A stretch of DNA of 64,000 bases from Methylacidiphilum sp. Yel (GCF_004421185.1 NZ_LXQB01000023.1:21569-85568), one strand, 5' to 3'. Counted from the first letter of the stretch, positions 8,112 to 17,567 are shown. The notes: generated by a model from the letters alone, not told the origin. Made by a program: numbers and translations.

Positions 8112-9595
8112 GGGGAACTTCTTTCTAATTTTCTTGGAAATTTTTCCTCAACTTTTTTAATAAACTCTTGAGGCATTGTTATTTTTTCTGGCCAGACTCT
8201 TTTATAGCCTTCAGCGGGAAGCTTTTTTGTCGCATCTATTCCGACATGCGATCCAATATTGGCTACGGACTGAGCATGATCTAAACTGTCGCATGGGCCA
8301 CGAGTAAACAAAAAGTCCCTTTCTGGATCAACATTTGCACAAAGATGAAAAAGTACTTCAGAAGTATTTTCAACGTCAACATCTTCATCCACAACGATAA
8401 TGATTTTGGAAAACATCATCTGCCCCATGCCCCATAATCCATGCATCACTTTATAAGCCTGATAAGGATATTGTTTTTTGATCGATACAAACAACAAATT
8501 GTGAAACACTCCTTCCGGTGGCAGTGCAATATTGACAATTTCAGGAAAATTCATCTTTAATAGTGGCAAAAACAACTTCAGACTAGCTGTCCCCAGATAA
8601 TAATCTTCCATTGGCGGCTTTCCAACTATCGTTGCAGGAAAGACTGCTTTTTTCCGAAACGTTATGGCTCTGGCATGAAAAACAGGATATAAGTCTACAG
8701 GGGTATAAAACCCTGTATGATCTCCAAACGGTCCTTCAGGCCTTAAGTCCAGTGGATCAACTACTCCTTCAATAACGATATCCGATTCTGCGGGCACCTC
8801 CAGTTCGATTGTTTTACATTTGACCATAGGAATGCCTTCCTTTCTTAAAAATCCTGCAAATATCACCTCATCCAAACCGTCGGGGAGAGGGGCTGTAGCG
8901 GCAAAAGTCATGAGCGGATCCCCTCCTAAACAAATGGCAACGGGCATTTGTATTCCTTCTTTGGCATATTCCTGGCCATGTCGTGCCCCAACTTTATGGA
9001 TTTGCCAATGCATGGCGGCTGTCTTTTGATCAAATATTTGAATCCTATACATGCCTACATTTCTTTTCCCAGTATAGGGATCTACGGAAAAGACTTGTGG
9101 AAGGGTTATATAGGCCCCTCCATCTTTAGGCCAACATTTTAAACATGGGAGATCCAGTAGCCCCATGGGAGGATTCTCATCTTCTAGAAGTACCACTTCT
9201 TCTTGACACGGAGCCAATCCGACCTGTCGGGGCTGGGATTTAAAAAAATCGATCCCTTTACGGATCATTTTCCAGCCCTCAAAGATGCTTTTGGGTCCTT
9301 CGGGTTTCAGAAGACTCTCGATCTCCTCCACCACCTCAGTGAGCTTTCGGCCTAGGACAATCTCCATTCTTTTCCAGGATCCAAAAGCATTGATTAAAAG
9401 TGGAAAACGGGAAATTTTACCTTTTGATAAAATGGGTTTTTCAATAAGAAGCGCATATCCTCCCCCAGGACTTTTCATTTCTCGATCAGCAAGCACAGTT
9501 ATTTCTAGTTCAGTGTGCACCGGCTCGCTGATCCGAATAAGTTCTCCTGCTTCTTCAAGTTTTTGAACGAATTGATCAAAATTATGAATAGGCAT
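8108..9595 (-). CDS. UbiD-family prenylated-FMN decarboxylase
   Basis: At 495 residues this is a full-length UbiD-family protein, with the conserved RPEGPFGDHTGFYTP core that carries the Glu-Arg-Glu type active site and prFMN/metal contacts, and GVDATKK-like C-terminal sequence (HVGIDATKKLPAEGY). UbiD enzymes decarboxylate polyprenyl-hydroxybenzoate in ubiquinone synthesis or aryl carboxylates in the futalosine menaquinone route; sequence alone does not decide. No ubiX is adjacent. It is the first gene of a coupled pair with the epimerase. Confidence 0.87.
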   Translation of the reverse strand: MPIHNFDQFVQKLEEAGELIRISEPVHTELEITVLADREMKSPGGGYALLIEKPILSKGKISRFPLLINAFGSWKRMEIVLGRKLTEVVEEIESLLKPEGPKSIFEGWKMIRKGIDFFKSQPRQVGLAPCQEEVVLLEDENPPMGLLDLPCLKCWPKDGGAYITLPQVFSVDPYTGKRNVGMYRIQIFDQKTAAMHWQIHKVGARHGQEYAKEGIQMPVAICLGGDPLMTFAATAPLPDGLDEVIFAGFLRKEGIPMVKCKTIELEVPAESDIVIEGVVDPLDLRPEGPFGDHTGFYTPVDLYPVFHARAITFRKKAVFPATIVGKPPMEDYYLGTASLKLFLPLLKMNFPEIVNIALPPEGVFHNLLFVSIKKQYPYQAYKVMHGLWGMGQMMFSKIIIVVDEDVDVENTSEVLFHLCANVDPERDFLFTRGPCDSLDHAQSVANIGSHVGIDATKKLPAEGYKRVWPEKITMPQEFIKKVEEKFPRKLERSSP

Positions 9596-9788
9596 AAGGA
9601 AGTTAAAACATTAGAATGGTTTGTTCAGTCTTACTTTTTTATCAACAAGAAAAATATCCTTGAACGATAGGCTTTTTTAAAGTTTTTCCTTGATCTCAAA
9701 GACTTTGTTATTTAAAAAAAATTAAGTCAGTCTATTCATTATACTATTAAAAAAAAAATTAAAAAGGAATTATCGAGGAGGAATTTAT

Positions 9789-10484
9789 ATGAAACTTTTT
9801 TCAATAGGCAACAGAGGAGTTATCCCTGCGAGCCTGTTTTTGTTATTAAGCTTGTTTTTTTCGACAGCACCAGCTTGGGCATCCTGGGATTTTCAACGGA
9901 CCATTGACCATTCTACCGCTGTCATTAAAGAATTCAAAAGAGACCCCAAAAATGGGATTCCTCAATCTGTTTTCAACAATGCAAAGGGCATTGCAGTGCT
10001 AAGGGTTTCGGAAGCGGGTTTTATTTTTAGCGGAGAAAGTGGCCATGGGTTAGTTGTCGCTAGGAAAGGAAACAGTTGGACCGCTCCTTCGGCCATTTCA
10101 GCCTCTGGTATGGGCTTTGGACTGCAAGCTGGAGGTGAAACAACCCATTATGTTATTATTATGAATACCAAAAAGGCAGTCAACACCTTTGCCAAGGGTG
10201 GGAAATTTAAACTAAAAGGAGAAATGGAAGGAATTGCTGGACCAACCACCGAATCTGAGCACAAGCCTAAATCTCATATATATGTTTATAAGAGGAGTAA
10301 AGGATTCTTTGGAGGACTTGCCTTAAGCGGTCTTGATATAGCAGAATCCAAAGACACTAACAAAAGATATTACCACAAAGATCTTAGTGCTTCAGAAATT
10401 CTGAGTGGAAAGGTTCCAGTGCCTCAAGGAGCCAAAAAACTTATCGAAGCTCTCAATGCCCCTTATTCTCATAAAAAAGGATAA
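9789..10484 (+). CDS. Exported SYLF (YSC84-like) lipid-binding protein
   Basis: The 231-residue protein has a clear Sec signal peptide (hydrophobic 12-28, cleavage after Ala-Trp-Ala near 31) and then a SYLF domain: IPQSVFNNAKGIAVL, FIFSGESGHGLVVAR, then SASGMGFGLQAGGE. SYLF domains bind phosphoinositides in eukaryotes; bacterial forms are periplasmic with unknown ligands. An excellent ribosome site (GAGGAGG) lies eight bases before ATG 9789. It is monocistronic, and a short inverted repeat (AGGAG-TT-CTCCT) follows the stop, near 10498-10509. Confidence 0.85.
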   Translation: MKLFSIGNRGVIPASLFLLLSLFFSTAPAWASWDFQRTIDHSTAVIKEFKRDPKNGIPQSVFNNAKGIAVLRVSEAGFIFSGESGHGLVVARKGNSWTAPSAISASGMGFGLQAGGETTHYVIIMNTKKAVNTFAKGGKFKLKGEMEGIAGPTTESEHKPKSHIYVYKRSKGFFGGLALSGLDIAESKDTNKRYYHKDLSASEILSGKVPVPQGAKKLIEALNAPYSHKKG

Positions 10485-11127
10485 GTTATTACCTTAAGGA
10501 GTTCTCCTATAATAAGGAAACTCTTAGCAGTAAAATTAAATAATTTGTTATTTTAATACAATTTTAAGTAGGACGGTGACTTTGGGCGGGGATTCTACCA
10601 AATGGTAGAAGTGACCATCCTTGCCGTTTTTTTCGATCAGTGGTGCCTAGAAGTTGGTGCAACCTTGGCAAAGATTGCGCGCAACCGGCTGATAGCCCTG
10701 CCATCGAACACTCTAGGACGATATTTTGGCACAAAGCCCAACAGGACATCTATCTTGAAAAGGCAGTATCCTCAACTGCCCAATAGCATTGTCATCACTC
10801 CTAGACCAAGAGGTATGATGGAGTCATCCAATGCATTCCAGCCTTCCAATACGAATTGATGCCAATGGTCTACAAGGGCAGCAAATACGCTGCTTTGTAA
10901 GCTTGTGCCGATTCGCATTCAACTAGGCGCTTGCGTTGCAGAAAAGGGGAGGGATACGCTTGGTTTGTTTGTGGAATGATCTATGCAGGGAAGTCGCCAG
11001 CAGGAACCTCCCAATGCAACTTAGGCTACTTACTCTGCTGCAGCATTGGCTTAGCTTTGTTCAGAACAGCATTGCTCATGTGTCAATTAGACCAGGTGCT
11101 AATAGTTTATTCAAATACTGGCAGGGC
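10485..11127. other. Gene-poor stretch, possibly decayed coding DNA
   Basis: From about 10,570 the composition is richer in G+C than the flanking A+T-rich spacers and resembles coding DNA, yet every reading frame is broken. Open pieces exist (for example 10602-10859 and 10936-11433, plus strand), but none has a ribosome site or a recognisable domain, and the second overlaps the real fixX. It may be a decayed gene or mobile remnant; I cannot name it. Confidence 0.4.
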
Positions 11128-11427
11128 TCATCCAAACTTATAGAGGATCCCAAAGCCACCTCTAGGATATTCCCATTGGATATTTTTATGCTCCATGCAG
11201 ATGATCTGACAAGTGCCACACTCCAGACAGCCGTCAGTAATCAATGTCACCTCTTCCGTCTCATTCTTCCTATAGCAGCCGGCTGGACAAAGAACCGTAC
11301 AACTTTTGTCATAACAGAGTGTGCAGGTTTCTCGATTCTTTATTTTAATATGAGGCCTGCCTTCATCCACTCGATAGCGATTCTGGTAGAGTTTTTCCTC
11401 AATCTGAATCATCTTGTAGCCCTCCAT
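11128..11427 (-). CDS. fixX: FixX ferredoxin-like protein
   Basis: A 99-residue cytoplasmic ferredoxin with the FixX/ETF-QO C-terminal pattern: ETCTLCYDKSCTVLCPAGCY and DGCLECGTCQIIC, giving cysteines for one or two [4Fe-4S] clusters. With FixABC it forms the electron-bifurcating complex that takes electrons from NADH and reduces quinone and a low-potential ferredoxin or flavodoxin for nitrogenase. The start overlaps the end of fixC by 19 bases. It is the last gene of the nifT-to-fixX operon. Confidence 0.93.
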   Translation of the reverse strand: MEGYKMIQIEEKLYQNRYRVDEGRPHIKIKNRETCTLCYDKSCTVLCPAGCYRKNETEEVTLITDGCLECGTCQIICMEHKNIQWEYPRGGFGILYKFG

Positions 11428-12707
11428 AGCTGAATTGCGTCTTGAAGAATACCTGAAACCGATCTTTTCTTTAGGATATTTTTGATCGTCTCTCTTTCCT
11501 TCGTTCTCTTATCTACTCCATCCACTTGAAGAAGAGAGAACAGAGAAACATTCATAATTTCTGGATAGGTGGTCAAAAAATGCCGATTTTTTCCAATCAC
11601 AGCATGAAAATTCTTGTACTTCCTGAGGTCCTTCAGGACAAAACTCTTTTCGAGTTTTTCTTTATAAAGAACCAAATTCATCTTATTAAATCTGGCGTTT
11701 TTCTTTTTAATTTCAATGACCGTTTCGGCAGCCAACCTCCCTGATTCCATAGCTAGATTCGATCCTTCTCTATGAATAGAATTAACCAACATGGCTGCAT
11801 CACCAACAATCATCCAGCCTTCCCCATAAATTTGTGGCATTGCATGATATCCTCCCTCTGGTATCAAATGAGCCGAATATTCTTTAACCTCTCCTCCAAC
11901 GATCAATGGTTTGACTGCTGGATGGTTTTTCAAAGACTCTAGAAGTTCAAACGGTGGGATTTTCTCTTTCTTTAAATCGGCCAATAAACAACCAATCCCA
12001 ATGGATATAGATTCTTTATTAGTATAAAGAAAAGCTGTACCGAGCATTCCTCGAGTGATGGCTCCTAGCATTTCAATAGCCACCCCTTGATTATCTACTA
12101 GGCCAAAACGGTTTTCTAAAATTTCTTGGGGAATAAAAATGGTTTCCTTTACTCCAAGAGCAACTTCTTTGGCCACTATCTCTTTTCTGAATCCCGCTTT
12201 TCTGGCGAGCATCGAATTCACCCCATCCGCCAGTATAACCACTTCTCCATAGAGCTCTCCATCTTCTCTGTCTGTTCTTACTCCGACCACCCGCTCCTTT
12301 TCTTTAATCAGATCAAGCACCGTCGTCTCACAAATCAAAAGCACTCCTGCTTCTTGTGCTTTTTTCGAAAACCATCTGTCAAATGGCGCTCGCAAAATAG
12401 TATACCTATCGGCATTATCCCAATTCAATGCAGCTGTCCGGTGGGTGGTCCCAACATAGGCATCTTTGTCAATAATCCACACCCGTTGTTCGGCAAGAAA
12501 ACGCTCAAGTGGGGCATCCATACGAAAATCTGGAATAATTTTCTCCAGAGAATTGGCATACAACACCGCTCCTTGCACATTCTTAGAACCGGGATACTCC
12601 CCCCGCTCCAACTGAATTACATTGAGTCCATTGCTAGCTAATGTATAGGCTGCAGCCGTGCCCCCTGGTCCAGCACCAACAATGATACAATCGTATTTTT
12701 CTTTCAT
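11409..12707 (-). CDS. fixC: FixC, flavoprotein-quinone oxidoreductase subunit
   Basis: At 432 residues it shows the FAD dinucleotide fold at the N-terminus (GAGPGGTAAAYTLA, residues 12-25), a second FAD contact (VILADGVNSMLARKAG) and the GDAAMLVNSIHREGSNLAMESG stretch typical of the ETF-QO/FixC family. FixC carries the quinone-side FAD of the FixABCX complex. Its ATG overlaps fixB's stop by four bases, so they are coupled. Placement directly after fixB and before fixX matches diazotroph fix operons. Confidence 0.94.
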   Translation of the reverse strand: MKEKYDCIIVGAGPGGTAAAYTLASNGLNVIQLERGEYPGSKNVQGAVLYANSLEKIIPDFRMDAPLERFLAEQRVWIIDKDAYVGTTHRTAALNWDNADRYTILRAPFDRWFSKKAQEAGVLLICETTVLDLIKEKERVVGVRTDREDGELYGEVVILADGVNSMLARKAGFRKEIVAKEVALGVKETIFIPQEILENRFGLVDNQGVAIEMLGAITRGMLGTAFLYTNKESISIGIGCLLADLKKEKIPPFELLESLKNHPAVKPLIVGGEVKEYSAHLIPEGGYHAMPQIYGEGWMIVGDAAMLVNSIHREGSNLAMESGRLAAETVIEIKKKNARFNKMNLVLYKEKLEKSFVLKDLRKYKNFHAVIGKNRHFLTTYPEIMNVSLFSLLQVDGVDKRTKERETIKNILKKRSVSGILQDAIQLWRATR

Positions 12708-13828
12708 AGCTCTTCAGCCTTTCCAACCCCTTGTTTCTTTAGACAGTCATACGTTGAGGAAATTTTATTTTTCACAACCCGGATCATAGCAGGAATAATT
12801 TCAAGAAAATCGCCAACAATGCCAATATCTGCATAGTCAAAAATTGGAGCGTTCGGATCATTATTAATAGCAACAATCATTCCTGCTTTTTCAATTCCTA
12901 CCCGATGCTGAACAGCACCAGAAATTCCTACCGCTATATAGACCTTGGGCCTTATGGTCTTGCCCGTTTGCCCTATTTGTCTTTCGGCTTCCAACCAACC
13001 TGCTTGAACAACCGGTCTAGTGCCTCCCACTTCCCCACCTAATAGCATAGCAAGTTCTCTTAAAAGAGAAAAATGACTCGCTTGTTTTAATCCTCTTCCC
13101 CCCCCAATCACCACATCGGCCCGGGACAGCTTCTCAGAAGCTTTGTATGGATCAGGAATAAAGCCTAAGACTTTCGTAATAAAGTTTGCTTCATTCAACT
13201 GTAACTGTTCTCTTATAATCGTTCCCTTCCTGTCAGTATTAGGTAAAGGGATAGGGAAGACTCCAGGTCTTACCGTTGCCATTTGCGGCCTGTAATTAAG
13301 GGTTAAAATTGTACAAAGAAGGCTACCACCAAAAGTCGGTCTTGTGGCTTCTAAGCTACGATTTTCTAGGTCTATAGTCAGCTCGGTGCAGTCAGCAGTC
13401 AGTCCCGTTTCAAGAAACGTAGCCACACTGCTAGCTAAATCTCTGCTCAAAGAGGTAGCCCCAAGCAGAAGAATTTCCGGTTTATATTTTTTGACCAATT
13501 GCACCAAGCATTCTGTAAACGGATCGCTGCGATAATCAGCAAGAGAGGGATCAACCACTTGATAGACAATATCCGCACCATAAGCAACAGCATCCTTACT
13601 GATTGTATCGACTACTGCCTGATTGCCACCAAAGACGACTGCACCTACATCGACTTCTAAAAATTTAGCTAAAATGCGAGCTTTCCCTAATAATTCCCAA
13701 CCCACAGGATGTACCTTTGCCTCTTCCTGTTCGATAAAAACCCAGATACCTCTGTATTCAGAAAGTCTTGGATCTAGACTGAGCTTCTTTCTTTTCTGAT
13801 TTTTTGGTTTCTCCTCCATCTCACTCAT
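12704..13828 (-). CDS. fixB: FixB, electron-transfer flavoprotein alpha subunit
   Basis: The 374-residue protein has the ETF-alpha C-terminal FAD domain with GGRGLKQ, VGGTRPVVQAGW, QIGQTGKTIRPKVYIAVGISGAVQH, which binds FAD. The N-terminal half matches the ETF alpha/beta domain. FixAB accept electron pairs from NADH and bifurcate them. An 82-base gap separates it from fixA. The first 15 residues are very charged (Glu-Lys-Pro-Lys), a short extension found in several FixB proteins. Confidence 0.94.
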   Translation of the reverse strand: MSEMEEKPKNQKRKKLSLDPRLSEYRGIWVFIEQEEAKVHPVGWELLGKARILAKFLEVDVGAVVFGGNQAVVDTISKDAVAYGADIVYQVVDPSLADYRSDPFTECLVQLVKKYKPEILLLGATSLSRDLASSVATFLETGLTADCTELTIDLENRSLEATRPTFGGSLLCTILTLNYRPQMATVRPGVFPIPLPNTDRKGTIIREQLQLNEANFITKVLGFIPDPYKASEKLSRADVVIGGGRGLKQASHFSLLRELAMLLGGEVGGTRPVVQAGWLEAERQIGQTGKTIRPKVYIAVGISGAVQHRVGIEKAGMIVAINNDPNAPIFDYADIGIVGDFLEIIPAMIRVVKNKISSTYDCLKKQGVGKAEEL

Positions 13829-13910
13829 AGCCTCATCTTTATTGCACTGTTTAGTTCTTTTAAAGCCGCAGTTGGCCTTCTTACCCTCTTCTTTCTTTCC
13901 TTTTCTTTGG

Positions 13911-14750
13911 CTACCGAACTTGTTGAAGGACTTCTTTTTCCACTTCTGGATATTTTTTGAAAAGCTTTTCTAATAGAATAGAGCACAGCACCTCTGGCTC
14001 CTCCCCTTCCATCATTTCCGCTGGACCTCTCGAACTTTGAGGAGCAAATACCTTGCCTACCACTGTTGGGGATCCCTTAAGACCAATCTTTGATATATCT
14101 TCAATCCCTGCATCCATCCTATTCCAAATTTTTACAGGGGCTTTAGCAGCACGAATCATATTGGGCAAGGAGGCATAACGGATAGCGCTGTGGCCATCAA
14201 GAATCGTCATCAAACAGGGTAATTGTGAGGAGACAACCTGAATGCCCTTTTCACTTTTTCGGTGTACCAAAACTTTCTTTTTTTCATAATCGATATGCTT
14301 GATTTCTTGGACATAGGTCAACAGCTGCAATCCAAGTCGTCTAGCCACTCCTGGTCCAACCTGTCCTGTATCCCCATCAATTGTTTGCTTGCCAGCAAAA
14401 ACGATGTCGATTTTCCGACAGGAATCGATTTTTTTTAACGCCGCTGCCAACGCATAAGAAGTGGCCAGCGTATCGGATCCTGCAAAGGCCCTATCCGACA
14501 AGAGGATCGCCTCATCGGCTCCATAAGAAAGGGCTTTTCTCAACGCTGCCTCTGCCTGTAAAGGCCCCATGGAAAGAACCGTCAAAAAGCTGCCATAGGC
14601 ATCCTTCAATTCCAAAGCTTTCTCAAGAGCAAATAGATCATATGGATTGAGGATTGCCGGTACACCTTGGCGCATAATCGTTCCTGTCTGAGGATGGACT
14701 CTAATCTGGCTTGAATCTGGAACTTGTTTTACAAGAATGACTACATGCAT
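13911..14750 (-). CDS. fixA: FixA, electron-transfer flavoprotein beta subunit
   Basis: At 279 residues this is the ETF-beta partner of FixB. It begins MHVVILVKQVPDSSQIRV and contains LNPYDLFALEKALELKD, FAGKQTIDGDTGQVGPGVARRLG and PCLMTIL, all standard in ETF-beta/FixA. In bifurcating forms FixA holds the bifurcating FAD and receives NADH electrons. It follows nifW with a gap of 12 bases and opens the fixABCX block. Confidence 0.94.
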   Translation of the reverse strand: MHVVILVKQVPDSSQIRVHPQTGTIMRQGVPAILNPYDLFALEKALELKDAYGSFLTVLSMGPLQAEAALRKALSYGADEAILLSDRAFAGSDTLATSYALAAALKKIDSCRKIDIVFAGKQTIDGDTGQVGPGVARRLGLQLLTYVQEIKHIDYEKKKVLVHRKSEKGIQVVSSQLPCLMTILDGHSAIRYASLPNMIRAAKAPVKIWNRMDAGIEDISKIGLKGSPTVVGKVFAPQSSRGPAEMMEGEEPEVLCSILLEKLFKKYPEVEKEVLQQVR

Positions 14751-14762
14751 AAAAACATTTCT

Positions 14763-15128
14763 TTATTGTGTTTTCCTTTTGAGTTTCTCCTTCCCTACCA
14801 ATGTATCAATGGATACAAATTGAATGGCTTTCTGTGGCAGATGATTCCCCTGCTCTTTAAATACTTTAAAAACCTTTTCATTCTGGGCAGTAGAATGGAC
14901 AAAATCTTCGTAGGCCCTAGCAAGGAGCTCAGCATAAGATTGCTTGATCTCCTCATCCGTTTTCGAAGAGATATCTAAAGAGGCCTCAGCTATATAATCA
15001 TGAAATCTTTGCAGGATATGGAGCCTATAGACCCTAAGCACTCTTAGATCATAGGGAACCTCAAACAATTTAAAGAAATCTTCGGCTGCTTCGAGTTTTT
15101 CCATCTGTTTCAAAATAGCTTCAGCCAT
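14763..15128 (-). CDS. nifW: NifW, nitrogenase-stabilizing/protective protein
   Basis: The protein matches NifW in its signature LEAAEDFFKLFEVPYDLRVLRVYRLHILQRFHDYI, and is about 121 residues from the ATG chosen here. NifW protects or helps mature the MoFe protein under oxygen exposure. The longer ORF reaches an ATG at 15170, but the ATG at 15128 has a better ribosome site (AGGAAG four bases before it) and gives the usual NifW N-terminus. It lies in the operon between the SIR2-like gene and fixA. Confidence 0.92.
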   Translation of the reverse strand: MAEAILKQMEKLEAAEDFFKLFEVPYDLRVLRVYRLHILQRFHDYIAEASLDISSKTDEEIKQSYAELLARAYEDFVHSTAQNEKVFKVFKEQGNHLPQKAIQFVSIDTLVGKEKLKRKTQ

Positions 15129-15286
15129 TGCACTTCCTGTTCTTTCTGAGTTCCTTTTAGCAGTTATCATGCCAATAGTTGCTTGCAGGATGTCACTCTG
15201 GGAGAAAATTTAGCATGCGAACAAGACCTTTCATTTCTGTTAATTTTCTTACATTTTAGCCCAGGCCTGGCTGGATATATACCCCA

Positions 15287-16159
15287 TTATGACAAAGGCA
15301 AAGCAAATGAGGGGGAAGCAAAAAGTTTATGCGCAAAAACATCCAGTGGCAGATCTAGCTGTTTTATGTTTTGTTCGATAAGAAACCGCGTTTCGTTTTT
15401 TGTTAGGGGACTAGTAAGAACTGCCCAGTGAGCAGCAGAAGATCTTTTAATGATCTGTCTGGCCCATGTCCTTTCGATTTGGCTTTGGAACCGGCAACCT
15501 AAAAAAAGAAAATGCTTGTCTTTTCTTAATTCCTTTATCAGATCTGGAATAGGAGTCTGGATGTCTATTTCTGTCAAGACTTCAACATAGTCTGAATCAG
15601 ATATTATGAAATTTTTTTGAGGTTTTACTGAGCCTAGTGGCTTGTAAAGGACGGTTTGCCATACAAAGGCTGCGTCCATTCCAACCTCCCTGTCTTTCCA
15701 ATCGTAAGCTTTTACCCAGTTCCCAGGGTATTCTGCCTGACTTACTCCTTGAATCTGTCCCCAAGATTGCCTTTCTTCTCTCAAAGCAACGCTAAAAGAA
15801 GCATCATACCAAACATCCACCACCAGGGGAAGTTGGGGGATTCGAGCCACCCATCGTTGCAGATCGTTTGGTTCCAACTCAGCATCAAATATCTGGCTTA
15901 AAAGAGTTTTTAATGTTTTTCTATGCCTATAATTTTCAATGTACTGGCTGGCACTCCAAAGGTTTTTTCTTATTCTGGAAGGGACTGCAACCAATGCAGC
16001 TAGTCTTTCAGCAAGCATTTCAGGACTTTGAGGAACAGATTCTGCGTTCTTGCTAAATCCTAAAATACCCGGTCCTAGGAATGGAACGACTTTCCCCAAT
16101 GCCATAAATGCTACAATCTCTTCTAGATCCCTTTCAATTTTGTTCGTTTCATTTTCCAT
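15287..16159 (-). CDS. SIR2-like domain protein in the nif operon
   Basis: A 290-residue soluble protein whose motif order follows bacterial SIR2-like NADase domains: a glycine turn (FLGPG, residues 27-31), LPLVVDVWYDASF (111-122) at the place of the usual TTNYD, LYKPLGS (171-177) at the place of LHG, an ISDSDY element, and FLFLGCRF (217-224). The Asn and His that catalyse NAD cleavage are not evident (Val/Trp and Leu instead), so it may bind rather than cleave a nucleotide (inference). Its start overlaps the 74-aa gene by 11 bases. The role in nitrogen fixation is unknown; operon position suggests an accessory one. Confidence 0.72.
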   Translation of the reverse strand: MENETNKIERDLEEIVAFMALGKVVPFLGPGILGFSKNAESVPQSPEMLAERLAALVAVPSRIRKNLWSASQYIENYRHRKTLKTLLSQIFDAELEPNDLQRWVARIPQLPLVVDVWYDASFSVALREERQSWGQIQGVSQAEYPGNWVKAYDWKDREVGMDAAFVWQTVLYKPLGSVKPQKNFIISDSDYVEVLTEIDIQTPIPDLIKELRKDKHFLFLGCRFQSQIERTWARQIIKRSSAAHWAVLTSPLTKNETRFLIEQNIKQLDLPLDVFAHKLFASPSFALPLS

Positions 16160-16373
16160 CGGTTTCCTTTTCCTTTTTCAGCTTTTCTAAATATTCCCTC
16201 GAAAGCCTGAAAATACCTCTCCCACCAGACAAGGCTTGGAATTTATCCCCAGCTTTTCCCCAAAGAAAGTAAAACCAGTCTTGTGCCGATACATTGAAAG
16301 GTCTTTCAGAAATCTCCCTTACCCCACCATCCGGCCCAAATCGCACATGAACTATAAGAGGTCGTTCATTCAT
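16149..16373 (-). CDS. Small conserved-looking nif-operon protein
   Basis: A 74-residue protein that begins MNERPLIVHVRFGPDGGV and ends in a Lys/Glu-rich tail. It has no membrane segment, cysteine or known motif. The FLWGKAGDKFQALSGGRGIF stretch is the most distinctive part. It sits 13 bases after the DegT-like gene and overlaps the SIR2-like gene by 11 bases, which is strong evidence that it is translated. I do not recognise the family. Confidence 0.7.
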   Translation of the reverse strand: MNERPLIVHVRFGPDGGVREISERPFNVSAQDWFYFLWGKAGDKFQALSGGRGIFRLSREYLEKLKKEKETDGK

Positions 16374-16386
16374 CGTAGCTCTCTTT

Positions 16387-17535
16387 TCAGTAAATAGCGG
16401 CTCCAGCCCCTACATTCAAGGAAGCATCCTTAAGGGTTTTGACAATACAAGCAACTTGTTCAAAATCTAATAGCCCATGGAAAGGCAAGGCGATGGTTCT
16501 ATCGGCTACTCGTTCGCTCATCGGCAACATCCCCTTATACACCCCACTTTCCATTGCCCAACTAGAGGTATGCAAAGGATAACAATAAGGAAAAGCTTCT
16601 ATATTCTCCCGTTTTAGATCTTCAATAATAGCATCTCTGCTAGATCGGGAAAACCTTGTACCCAAATGTACAACATAAGTAAACCAATGAACCTCCGTAG
16701 CTTCTGGTGAAACATAGGGATCTTTTATTCCCTCAAAACCACAGAGAAGCTGCGTATAAAATGCTTCTACATCCTTTCTTTTTTGTAAAATAGTATCGAT
16801 TCTATTCAATTGAGCTAAACCAAGAGCAGCTTCTAGATTGCTCATCGAACAACCTAAAGAAGGTAGTCTTGATTTGACAACTGATTTTCTTTCCTCAGCC
16901 GTTCTCTCTCTCATCATTCTAAGGTGAAAGGCGAGTTCCTCTGAATCCGTCACCACCATGGCTCCCCTGCCTGTCAGAAGAGCTGAAGGTTGTGAAAAAT
17001 CGAAAATCGATAGGATGCCAAAGGAACCGACAATTTTGCCTTGATAAACCGATCCAATCGATTCGGTTGCATCCTCTATCAGATAAAGAGAATTTTCCTT
17101 TGCTATTTTTTCTAGTGCGGACCAATTGGCAGGATGACCATTTGGGTTCAATCCAACGAGCGCTTTGGTCTTTGGGCTCAGAGCTTTTACTATTTTTGCT
17201 GGATCAATTTCCATAGACCAATAATCGATGTCCACATACTTCGGGGTAAGCTCTGCCCAAAGCAAAACCTGACCAAGATCCCGCCAAGATGCGGCTGAAA
17301 GAATAACTTCACTCCCTTTCTTTAAGCCAAGAGCCTTTAAACAGAGGAAAAAAGCAACTTTAGAACTGCAAAAACTAACGCCAAATTTTCTGCTAACATA
17401 CTGTGTAAAACTTCTTTCAAATAATTCTATTTCAGATCCTTCGCTAAGTTCATTTGAGCTAAGGATCCGATACAACACCTCTAGCTCTTGATTGGTCATA
17501 TCAGGATCTGAAAACTTTATCGATTTTGCCTTCAT
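16387..17535 (-). CDS. DegT/DnrJ/EryC1-family protein lacking the PLP lysine
   Basis: About 382 residues with the full DegT aminotransferase fold pattern: an N-terminal NELSEGSEIELFE motif, VGLNPNGHPANW, LYLIEDATESIGS, then FDFSQPSALLTGRGAMVVTD. In active family members the last segment reads FSFHPTKN..., and its Lys forms the PLP aldimine; here that position is Ser (about residue 184). The protein therefore probably does not transaminate, though it may keep a sugar- or cofactor-binding fold. ATG 17535 is preferred over an upstream TTG (17556). It lies between nifT and the 74-aa gene. Confidence 0.82.
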   Translation of the reverse strand: MKAKSIKFSDPDMTNQELEVLYRILSSNELSEGSEIELFERSFTQYVSRKFGVSFCSSKVAFFLCLKALGLKKGSEVILSAASWRDLGQVLLWAELTPKYVDIDYWSMEIDPAKIVKALSPKTKALVGLNPNGHPANWSALEKIAKENSLYLIEDATESIGSVYQGKIVGSFGILSIFDFSQPSALLTGRGAMVVTDSEELAFHLRMMRERTAEERKSVVKSRLPSLGCSMSNLEAALGLAQLNRIDTILQKRKDVEAFYTQLLCGFEGIKDPYVSPEATEVHWFTYVVHLGTRFSRSSRDAIIEDLKRENIEAFPYCYPLHTSSWAMESGVYKGMLPMSERVADRTIALPFHGLLDFEQVACIVKTLKDASLNVGAGAAIY

Positions 17536-17567
17536 TATTTTTCTCAAGAAATACAAAGTCCAAGGAT

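Noticed and set aside
10936..11433. Plus-strand ORF of 165 residues.
   Set aside because: It covers fixX on the opposite strand, lacks a ribosome site and shows no domain; fixX has clear ferredoxin cysteines.
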